This document shows positions 1 to 5,246 of a stretch of DNA of 5,738 nt, piece by piece. Below the pieces are notes generated by a model. That model was not told the origin of the DNA. It saw only the letters and a list, made by a program, of their open reading frames with translations, and made no database searches. Within the stretch, counting starts at the first letter, position 1. Every line of letters starts with the position of its first letter. This DNA is from an uncultured bacterium (GTDB lineage Bacteria > Patescibacteriota > Microgenomatia > UBA1400 > PJMF01). The position numbers and the translations under genes were made by a program. Where the stretch lies: assembly GCA_903891335.1 (NCBI GenBank), contig CAITDX010000012.1:1-5738 (forward strand), written 5' to 3'.

Positions 1-621
1 CACAGCAATAAGCAGGCCTTCTTTGTTGTTGTCTTGTTTCTCCTGATCCATTTGTTCGGAAACTGCGGGGGTTGTGTTGGTAGGAGTCACTGTTTCTTCT
101 TGTCTGGTGGTGAGATTGGGGGTGACTTCGCCAAAACTGATGCGCGCATTTTTGCCAACCTGCAAAACATTCTCCTCACTAACGTCTGATGCGGCCACAG
201 TATTTTCTGGATCAAAGGCAAGCTCAACTATACCGTCTCCTTTATGTTGGAATGAAAGAGTAAGCAATTCCGTATTTTCTTGGGTGCTCCAGTTTTTGCC
301 TAAATCGAGACTAGTGATAGTAACGAAAATACTTGAATCGGTAATAACACGATTGATTTCCTGAACGGGAATCTGAGAACTGATTTTAGCGTCTAATGCA
401 TCAACCTCTCCAGCAATATCGATTTTAACTTGTAAAGAATCAAGCTTCTGGCCATTGGTATTGATGTATATCGGAACACTTATAAGCGTGTCACTTGGAA
501 ACTGACTAGTGTTGGCGAATGAAATTACTGGCATGCTTTCAGTCGTTGTTTGTGCAAAAACAACCTGTGAATTCATCAGTAAGCAAGCGAACATTAAAAA
601 AGTCGAGAGTAAGCGTTTCAT
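1..621 (-). CDS. Secreted cohesin-like surface protein, C-terminus cut by window edge
   Basis: The frame is open from the ATG at 621 to the left edge: 207 codons without a stop. Residues 1-23 form a Sec signal peptide: MKR, then a hydrophobic run, ending in VFA with likely cleavage before Gln24. Residues about 30-165 look like a cohesin/carbohydrate-binding-type beta sandwich: an opening strand region with ISVPIYINT and LDSLQVKID, a later LLTLSFQ, and FDPENTVAASDV near the end, which is typical of bacterial cohesin-like domains. Residues about 166-200 are a Thr/Pro/Gln/Asn-rich linker. The last visible residues (EGLLIAV) look like the start of a membrane helix, so a C-terminal anchor just outside the window is likely (inference). 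It follows the cohesin/dockerin gene by 9 bases and has its own Shine-Dalgarno sequence, so the two are probably one operon. The cohesin assignment is by pattern only; ligand and partner are unknown. Confidence 0.8.
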   Translation of the reverse strand, partial: MKRLLSTFLMFACLLMNSQVVFAQTTTESMPVISFANTSQFPSDTLISVPIYINTNGQKLDSLQVKIDIAGEVDALDAKISSQIPVQEINRVITDSSIFVTITSLDLGKNWSTQENTELLTLSFQHKGDGIVELAFDPENTVAASDVSEENVLQVGKNARISFGEVTPNLTTRQEETVTPTNTTPAVSEQMDQEKQDNNKEGLLIAV

Positions 622-624
622 AAA

Positions 625-632
625 TTTCCTTT
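625..632 (-). promoter_or_regulatory. Shine-Dalgarno site of the partial cohesin-like gene
   Basis: Read on the minus strand the site is AAAGGAAA, with the AGGA core 5 bases before the ATG at 621. It overlaps the TAA stop (631-633) of the upstream gene, so ribosomes ending there could re-initiate. This is the only clear Shine-Dalgarno sequence in the window. Confidence 0.7.
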
Positions 633-2508
633 AATTTATTGTTTGCTTGTCAAAGCGAATGTATTCTCTACCAATAATATTTTTCAGGACAAGTGAGTAG
701 TCAGCGATATCGACAACACCATCTTTGTTGATATCTGCCTTGCCAGAATTGGTAAAGAGATTCTTAATGACAATTGAGAGGTCGAGCACATTGGTGATGC
801 CATCACTATTGATGTCGGTGCTGATTGTTCTATCAACTCGACAGGAGCCGGTGGCAACAAATGAACTTGAGCTGGCGTTAGTGCGTGCAGTTGTTCCAAG
901 ATCACAATATTCGCCAGCAGCACATTGGGCGTTTGAAGTGCATGACTGAGTGCATTCTCGACGTAATACTGGAGCATTTCCAGCACAAAGCTTTGCACTG
1001 GCGTCACTAATACTGCGAGTTTGTACGCCGTAACTACATGCTGACCAGGAAGTGTAGGTATACTGACAAGTCGTTGGCTCAACACAGGTGTAGGTAGGAC
1101 AAGAACCATATTCATTAGGCAGTTGCTTGAGCACACCTGAGCGGCAGTCCGGTACGGGACATGCTATTGAGGTCGGTGTCACGCTCATGGTAACTGTTGG
1201 AGAGGGTCGTTTGGTAGGAGTGGGAGTGGGGGTAGTTGAGACACTTGTGCTCAATTTGCAGTATGGTGCTGGCATTACTTGAGTACAAACCATTCCTTCT
1301 CGACAATCAGGCATGGGAGGTTGATAGCAGTAGTAGTTGCTTGGACAATCTCGATTGGTTGAACAAGTTTGACCAGTTACTGGAGAAGGAATTCTGGTTG
1401 GAGCTGGAGTGGTACTGGGTTTACCGTCTTGGCAATATTTTGCCGTCATGACATCGGGACACATTTTGCCTTCTGGACAAACAGGCATGGGAGGCTGATA
1501 GCAATATTGTCCAGATTTACAATCAGCATCTGTCTGACAATTCATTTTTTCACCACTAACTGGTTTATCTTTACAATATGCATTGGCTCGGAAGTTATTG
1601 ATGCCGCTTGGAGTGGGTTCGAAATAACAATATTGATTGTCTGGGCACATGTCATCATTTTTACAATACGTGAGCTGACTCACTGAGCCACTACTGACTT
1701 TTAGACTAATGGGACTTGGCGTGTTGAGGCTATCTTGACCAGTTTTATAAAGAGTGGCCTTTGAAAGTGTTGTGTCGATGTTAATATTGACTTTGCTAAT
1801 TGCCGCACTCGAGTCATTGATTTTAAATTGTAGTTTGCCAAGAGTTTGATCTCGATTGCTGGTAGTGAAAGGAATAGATTCGCTGCTAAGAGTCCAAACA
1901 AGGAGAGCCCCCTGATTGTTAACCTCATTTTTGCTCAGATTAAGGCCTGGCTTAATGTCTGCGACAAAACCAGAGTTGGTGCTCTGTGTTGTAGTTGTGG
2001 CGAGAGAATCACAAAATTGATTTTCTGGACAATCTGCGTCAGTGACGCAGGTGCGTAATACTTTGTCTGAAGCAAATCCTGGTTTAGCAGCACAAACAGA
2101 TCGTTTTACATTTGTTGTCAGGGTGCTCTGAGGGGTTTGAGTGAAGACCACGTCACTAATCGCCGCAGCACTATTTTGATCAAATGCAATCTTTAACTGT
2201 AAAGCATCGATATTGCTGCTTCCGGTGTTGACAATCACATCAACTGAACATGGCTGCCCACTAACACATGTTTGATCAGTTTGGGTTCCCAATTTGACGT
2301 TGATGAGGCCATTTGCCACAGAAGCTTGGTTGCGGGTATCTTGATTTTGGTTAAATAGTACAAATGCACTGATGGCTCCAACAATGAGCAAGGCAAAAAC
2401 AATTAAGCCTGCAAATAGTTTGGTTCGACTTTTATTTTTTTTCTGAGGAAAACTCAGAGTATTTAGATTCATAGGTTGGGAAGAGCTTGCATCGTTGAAA
2501 TCTGACAT
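631..2508 (-). CDS. Membrane-anchored cohesin/dockerin protein with Cys-rich modules
   Basis: This is a 625-residue surface protein. A basic N-terminus (KKNKSRTK, 23-30) precedes one membrane helix (about 31-52), so the remaining 570 residues should lie outside. Residues about 66-275 form a cohesin-like domain (ends INVKLGT and ISLKVSSGSV). Five C-x5-C-x5-C modules start at Cys154, 282, 324, 382 and 523; the first sits inside the cohesin-like domain. Two Thr/Pro linkers (361-380, 420-446) flank the fourth module. Cys450-Cys475 is a small CPxPxC knot. Residues 481-523 resemble a thrombospondin type-1 module (WSAC, then GVQTR). Residues 563-613 are a dockerin with two EF-type loops: D565/N567/D569/D576 and D592/N594/D596/D603. 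All 34 cysteines are extracellular and even in number, which fits disulfides. It is the first gene of a two-gene operon. I see no catalytic domain; adhesion or scaffolding is an inference. Confidence 0.88.
   Translation of the reverse strand: MSDFNDASSSQPMNLNTLSFPQKKNKSRTKLFAGLIVFALLIVGAISAFVLFNQNQDTRNQASVANGLINVKLGTQTDQTCVSGQPCSVDVIVNTGSSNIDALQLKIAFDQNSAAAISDVVFTQTPQSTLTTNVKRSVCAAKPGFASDKVLRTCVTDADCPENQFCDSLATTTTQSTNSGFVADIKPGLNLSKNEVNNQGALLVWTLSSESIPFTTSNRDQTLGKLQFKINDSSAAISKVNINIDTTLSKATLYKTGQDSLNTPSPISLKVSSGSVSQLTYCKNDDMCPDNQYCYFEPTPSGINNFRANAYCKDKPVSGEKMNCQTDADCKSGQYCYQPPMPVCPEGKMCPDVMTAKYCQDGKPSTTPAPTRIPSPVTGQTCSTNRDCPSNYYCYQPPMPDCREGMVCTQVMPAPYCKLSTSVSTTPTPTPTKRPSPTVTMSVTPTSIACPVPDCRSGVLKQLPNEYGSCPTYTCVEPTTCQYTYTSWSACSYGVQTRSISDASAKLCAGNAPVLRRECTQSCTSNAQCAAGEYCDLGTTARTNASSSSFVATGSCRVDRTISTDINSDGITNVLDLSIVIKNLFTNSGKADINKDGVVDIADYSLVLKNIIGREYIRFDKQTIN
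1258..1539 (-). repeat. Intragenic tandem duplication encoding a Cys-rich module
   Basis: Two copies (1432-1539 and 1258-1365) start 174 bases apart, that is 58 codons. Each encodes 36 residues with the same cysteine spacing (Cys324-Cys359 and Cys382-Cys417). Both contain YCYQPPMP, then C-x-EG-x2-C, a VM pair and YC. The copies differ at many third positions, so the duplication is not recent. A Thr/Pro linker lies between them. Confidence 0.8.
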
Positions 2509-2526
2509 ACGATCATTAAAGCACTT

Positions 2527-2554
2527 ATTTTATCGGCTTCGCAAGTACCAACAA
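2527..2554 (-). promoter_or_regulatory. Possible promoter of the cohesin/dockerin operon
   Basis: On the minus strand TTGTTG (2549-2554) and TAAAAT (2527-2532) are separated by 16 bases. The -10 box ends 18 bases before the ATG at 2508, leaving a leader of about 10-12 bases with no Shine-Dalgarno sequence. Both boxes are imperfect, so this is a candidate only. The rest of the 103-base gap to uvrB holds nothing else firm. Confidence 0.35.
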
Positions 2555-2566
2555 ACCAAAAGGTAA

Positions 2567-2580
2567 GTTGTGATGACAAC
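2567..2580 (-). terminator. Weak hairpin after uvrB, possible terminator
   Basis: GTTGT and ACAAC form a 5-bp stem with a 4-base loop, followed on the minus strand by TTACCTTTT. It lies 32 bases past the uvrB stop. The stem is short and the T-run is interrupted, so termination here is uncertain. Confidence 0.2.
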
Positions 2581-2611
2581 GATCTGCGTTTTATGGAACT
2601 TAAGAAATGGT

Positions 2612-4735
2612 TTACGTGTTTTCCAGCTCTTTGACCTTGTCGCGAATAATCGTAGCAAGTTCAAAGTCCAGATCATTAGCAGCTTTTTTCATTTGCGTGC
2701 GTAATTTTTTGATGAGCGCTTGTTTCTCTCCGGGAGTGAGTTCACTGGGGTCAATTGCGCTTAAGTTGAGCTGCTCTTTTTGGGAGATTTTTAGGAGAAT
2801 ATTTTTCGTTTTGGCGCTGTCTTTATCCTGATCTTTGTCTTCACGCTGCAGTAATTTCTCACGAATGGGCTTATTGATGCCCATGGGGGTAATGGCGTGT
2901 TGGCGATTGTAGTCTTCTTGGGTTTGACGACGTCGCTTGGTTTCATCGATCGCAATCTGCATCGACTTGGTGATTTTATCGGCATAGAGAATAACTCGAC
3001 CCTCGACGTGGCGGGCAGCTCGACCCATGGTTTGGATGAGTGCGGTTGCAGAGCGCAAGAAGCCTTCTTTATCAGCATCGAGGATGGCGACCAGAGAGAC
3101 TTCAGGTAGATCGAGGCCTTCACGGAGGAGGTTGATGCCAACCAGCACATCATATTTACCAGCCCGGAGGTCATCGAGAATGTCGCTGCGATCGAGCGTC
3201 TCGACGTCAGAATGCAGGTATGCTACTTGAGGGAATTCAGTCTGTTCATCGATTTTTACTTGATTTTTTCGTAGCAATTTAGTGATTTTTTCCTGATCAT
3301 TGAGATAGTCGCTCAGCGCCTCAGCCATTTTTTTGGTGAGGGTGGTAACCAGCACTCGTTGTTTGATCTTTTTCTGCTTCATGATTTCTAGGACCAGATC
3401 TTCCACTTGGTTGCCGGTGGGGCGCATTTCGATGACCGGATCAAGTAAGCCAGTAGGGCGAATCAGTTGTTCCACTACTCTGCCCTGACTGCGTTGGACT
3501 TCCCAATCGTTGGGGGTAGCAGAAACATAGATGGTTTGTTGTTTACGAGCGAGGAATTCATGGAGTTGTAGGGGTCGATTATCGATGGCACTGGGGAGTC
3601 GAAAACCATAATTAATCAGGGTTTCTTTGCGACTGCGATCACCAAAATACATGCCTTTGATTTGCGGGACGCTGATGTGACTTTCATCAATGACGGTTAG
3701 AAATGAATCTAGGCCAAATTTTTCTTGGTTGAATTTGAAATAATCAAGGAGAGTGTAGGGAGCTTCGCCAGGGTTGCGGCCGTCGAAGTAGCGCGAATAG
3801 TTTTCGATGCCATTGACTGACCCAAATTGCTCGATCATTTCTAGGTCATAATTGACTTTGCGCTCGAGGCGATAGGCTTCAACTGCCTTACCAGTTGCTT
3901 GTAGTTCTTTGACTCTTTGCGCTAAGTCTTGGCGGATGACTTGGAGCTGTTCTTTTTGACTGGCGGTGTCGACAGCATAGTGTTTGGCTGGGTAAATCAG
4001 AGCCATTTTATTGCGATAAAACTGATTAGTCTCTTTTTCGACGATGCTACCGGAAATTGGATCAATATCTTTGATGCTGACAATGCGATCAGTGAGAGTG
4101 TCGATGTGGTAAGCAGTGCTTTGGTAGGCTGGCCAAATTTGCACAGCATCCCCCCTGAGGCGATAGCTACCCCGCACTAGGTCGGTTTCGCTGCGTTCGT
4201 ACTGGAGGTTGTGGAGTTGAAGCAACAAACTTTGGCGGTCGATGAGTTCGCCCTCAACCAGCTCCAGGATGAAGCGATTGTAGTCGACTGGTGAGCCGAG
4301 TGAATAAATACAAGAAACTGAGGCGACAATAACCACATCTTGGCGAGTCATCAGGTGGGTGGTGGCAGCCAGACGTAGTTTATCGATTTCTTCATTGATA
4401 GTGGCTTCCTTCTCGATGTAGGTGTCGCTGCTGGGAATGTATGCCTCTGGCTGATAGTAGTCATAGTAGGAAACAAAATACGAGACGGCATTGTCGGGAA
4501 AGAAGTCGCGCAATTCTTGATAAAGTTGAGCGGCTAGGGTTTTGTTGTGAGCAATGACGAGGGTGGGTTTTTGGGTTTGCTCGATGACGTTGGCAATGGT
4601 GAAGGTTTTACCGGAGCCAGTGACGCCGAGGAGGACTTGATCTTCGGCGTGTTGCTTGATGCCATCGACCAGTTGGCGGATTGCTTGAGGCTGATCACCG
4701 GTTGGTTGGTAGTTGGCGCGAAGAGTAAATGGCAT
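2612..4735 (-). CDS. uvrB: Excinuclease ABC subunit B (UvrB), DNA repair helicase
   Basis: UvrB is the damage-verifying helicase of nucleotide excision repair. It receives damaged DNA from UvrA and recruits UvrC for incision; it acts in the cytoplasm on the chromosome. Visible signatures: YQPTGDQPQAI (9-19), Walker A GVTGSGKT (37-44), the damage-clamping beta-hairpin region YYDYYQPEAYIP (90-101), the DESH Walker B box (350-353), YVSATP (403-408), VGINLLREGLDLPEVSLVAILDAD within 532-555, the QTMGRAAR helicase motif (568-575), and a C-terminal UVR domain (about 673-705) that contacts UvrA/UvrC. At 707 residues it is longer than E. coli UvrB (673). Part of the excess is an insertion at about 479-503. 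The start is fixed: an in-frame TAA lies three codons upstream (4742-4744), and MPFTLRANYQPTG aligns with other UvrB N-termini. No Shine-Dalgarno sequence precedes it. No uvrA or uvrC is in view. Confidence 0.98.
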   Translation of the reverse strand: MPFTLRANYQPTGDQPQAIRQLVDGIKQHAEDQVLLGVTGSGKTFTIANVIEQTQKPTLVIAHNKTLAAQLYQELRDFFPDNAVSYFVSYYDYYQPEAYIPSSDTYIEKEATINEEIDKLRLAATTHLMTRQDVVIVASVSCIYSLGSPVDYNRFILELVEGELIDRQSLLLQLHNLQYERSETDLVRGSYRLRGDAVQIWPAYQSTAYHIDTLTDRIVSIKDIDPISGSIVEKETNQFYRNKMALIYPAKHYAVDTASQKEQLQVIRQDLAQRVKELQATGKAVEAYRLERKVNYDLEMIEQFGSVNGIENYSRYFDGRNPGEAPYTLLDYFKFNQEKFGLDSFLTVIDESHISVPQIKGMYFGDRSRKETLINYGFRLPSAIDNRPLQLHEFLARKQQTIYVSATPNDWEVQRSQGRVVEQLIRPTGLLDPVIEMRPTGNQVEDLVLEIMKQKKIKQRVLVTTLTKKMAEALSDYLNDQEKITKLLRKNQVKIDEQTEFPQVAYLHSDVETLDRSDILDDLRAGKYDVLVGINLLREGLDLPEVSLVAILDADKEGFLRSATALIQTMGRAARHVEGRVILYADKITKSMQIAIDETKRRRQTQEDYNRQHAITPMGINKPIREKLLQREDKDQDKDSAKTKNILLKISQKEQLNLSAIDPSELTPGEKQALIKKLRTQMKKAANDLDFELATIIRDKVKELENT

Positions 4736-4745
4736 GTTTTTTTAG

Positions 4746-4777
4746 ACGTCATGAAGCATTTGATGACGTGCTTCATG
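4746..4777 (-). promoter_or_regulatory. Overlapping inverted repeats in the uvrB leader
   Basis: CATGAAGCA (4750-4758) and TGCTTCATG (4769-4777) form a perfect 9-bp stem with a 10-base loop. A second stem, ACGTCAT (4746-4752) with ATGACGT (4763-4769), is 7 bp and shares bases with the first, so the two cannot form together. Both lie between the predicted uvrB promoter and its ATG. No T-run follows on either strand, so an operator or a translational control element is more likely than a terminator (inference). Confidence 0.5.
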
Positions 4778-4805
4778 TAGTATGCAGCGTTTTTAGCGAT
4801 CTTGT

Positions 4806-4811
4806 ATTATA
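4806..4811 (-). promoter_or_regulatory. -10 box of the predicted uvrB promoter
   Basis: On the minus strand this is a perfect TATAAT. No good -35 hexamer lies 16-18 bases upstream; ATGCCA at 19 bases is the best match (4 of 6). A GTCCAAA copy sits 5 bases upstream of the box. Transcription from about 4799 would give a leader of roughly 64 bases. I see no LexA-type SOS box (neither CTGT-N8-ACAG nor GAAC-N4-GTTC). Confidence 0.5.
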
Positions 4812-4920
4812 CCTCATTTGGACACATGCTTGGCATCTTTTGTCCTAAAGGTCCAAACTCGCCTTTCATCTTTATTCTAATGGTCCAAAATATACATAAA
4901 GTATCTTTTGTACCAGCTGC

Positions 4921-4951
4921 TTTTTACAACGCATTATATGCATTGTAAAAA
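4921..4951. repeat. 31-nt palindrome upstream of the tRNA genes
   Basis: TTTTTACAA (4921-4929) pairs with TTGTAAAAA (4943-4951). Inside, GCAT (4931-4934) pairs with ATGC (4938-4941) around the loop TAT, with one C/A mismatch. The T-run is on the 5' arm and the A-run on the 3' arm on both strands, opposite to an intrinsic terminator. The right arm holds the -35 box of the tRNA promoter, so an operator role is possible. Confidence 0.7.
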
Positions 4952-4971
4952 GACAGGGTCCAAAATATAAT
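4943..4971 (+). promoter_or_regulatory. Promoter of the tRNA-Arg/tRNA-His pair
   Basis: TTGTAA (4943-4948, 4 of 6 to TTGACA) and a perfect TATAAT (4966-4971) are separated by exactly 17 bases. Transcription would begin near 4978, about 16 bases before the mature 5' end of tRNA-Arg. The spacing and position fit a stable-RNA promoter well. Confidence 0.7.
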
Positions 4972-4993
4972 ACTCTAGTCCTAATGTCCAAAA

Positions 4994-5067
4994 GTGCTGG
5001 TAGCTCAGCTGGATAGAGCAACTGCCTTCTAAGCAGTAGGTCGTGGGTTCGAATCCCACCCAGCATA
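4994..5067 (+). tRNA. tRNA-Arg, anticodon TCT
   Basis: A full cloverleaf is visible. Acceptor GTGCTGG (4994-5000) pairs with CCAGCAT (5060-5066), with G-T at the first pair. The D stem is GCTC/GAGC, and the D loop includes GGA, giving the A20 expected for tRNA-Arg. The anticodon stem is ACTGC/GCAGT with loop CTTCTAA (anticodon 5028-5030), which reads AGA (and possibly AGG). The variable loop has 5 bases. The T stem is GTGGG/CCCAC with loop TTCGAAT. The discriminator is A5067. CCA is not encoded (CTT follows). It is probably co-transcribed with tRNA-His, 29 bases downstream. Confidence 0.97.
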
Positions 5068-5096
5068 CTTACTGCTTGTCAGCTTAACAAACATAC

Positions 5097-5174
5097 GGTG
5101 CCCATAGCTCAGTTGGTTAGAGCGCTACTCTGTGAAAGTAGAGGTCGCGGGTTCGAGTCTCGTTGGGCACCCCA
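5097..5174 (+). tRNA. tRNA-His, anticodon GTG
   Basis: Acceptor GTGCCCA (5098-5104) pairs perfectly with TGGGCAC (5164-5170). G5097 is the encoded G-1 and faces the discriminator C5171; this extra pair is the histidine identity element. The D stem is GCTC/GAGC. The anticodon stem is CTACT/AGTAG with loop CTGTGAA (anticodon 5132-5134). The T stem is GCGGG/CTCGT with two G-T pairs, and the loop is TTCGAGT. CCA follows at 5172-5174, so the 3' end appears encoded, unlike its tRNA-Arg neighbour. A TTTTT run at 5180-5184 could help end the transcript, but no separate hairpin precedes it. Confidence 0.97.
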
Positions 5175-5196
5175 AAGTATTTTTCCTCTGAAGTAG

Positions 5197-5233
5197 CAGA
5201 CACCCACTGCAGGTCGTTCGAACCTAATGTCTG
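5197..5233 (+). repeat. Imperfect dyad abutting the promoter of the 124-residue gene
   Basis: CAGACA (5197-5202) pairs with TGTCTG (5228-5233), and AGGT (5211-5214) with ACCT (5222-5225), enclosing a TTCGAA palindrome. The right arm includes the TG of the extended -10 promoter, so a bound factor could block it. It also looks slightly like a tRNA T-arm remnant. The support is modest. Confidence 0.35.
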
Positions 5234-5240
5234 ATATAAT
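5232..5240 (+). promoter_or_regulatory. Extended -10 promoter giving a leaderless mRNA
   Basis: TG-A-TATAAT is a perfect -10 hexamer (5235-5240) with the TGn extension; there is no recognisable -35. The usual 6-7 base distance to the start of transcription lands on 5246-5247, and the A of the ATG is 5247. No Shine-Dalgarno sequence exists, so the transcript is probably leaderless. Confidence 0.65.
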
Positions 5241-5246
5241 TCCATT

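Larger units (their letters stand above)
4834..4993 (+). repeat. Degenerate tandem repeat with GTCCAAA core
   Basis: Units of about 33 bases follow a pattern close to CATCTTTTGTCCTAA then GGTCCAAAA. Copy 1 is 4834-4857 and copy 2 is 4867-4889 (about 20 of 24 positions equal, one gap). Copy 3 starts at 4902, is split by the palindrome, and resumes with GGTCCAAAATATA at 4957-4969, which repeats 13 bases of copy 2 (4882-4894). Copy 4 is 4971-4993, ending at the tRNA gene. A fifth GTCCAAA lies inverted at 4817-4823. Spacers of about 10 bases are far too short for CRISPR. Confidence 0.6.

Noticed and set aside
74..364. Plus-strand 96-codon frame
   Set aside because: Shadow of the minus-strand cohesin-like gene, whose signal peptide, domain pattern and ribosome site are far more convincing.
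684..1136. Minus-strand 150-codon frame inside the dockerin gene
   Set aside because: Alternative frame of the Cys-rich/dockerin coding sequence, without its own ribosome site or domain.
4534..4776. Minus-strand 80-codon frame starting in the uvrB leader (MKHVIKCF)
   Set aside because: It overlaps the uvrB N-terminus in another frame, has low-complexity Ser/Pro composition and no ribosome site.
4921..4951. Intrinsic terminator at the palindrome
   Set aside because: The T-run precedes the stem and the A-run ends it on both strands, and the promoter -35 lies in its right arm.
4834..4993. CRISPR array
   Set aside because: Units are degenerate, spacers are about 10 bases, and no cas gene is present.
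4872..5066. Minus-strand 64-codon frame containing GGIRTHDLLL
   Set aside because: It is the antisense translation of the tRNA-Arg gene; such peptides are a well-known false annotation.
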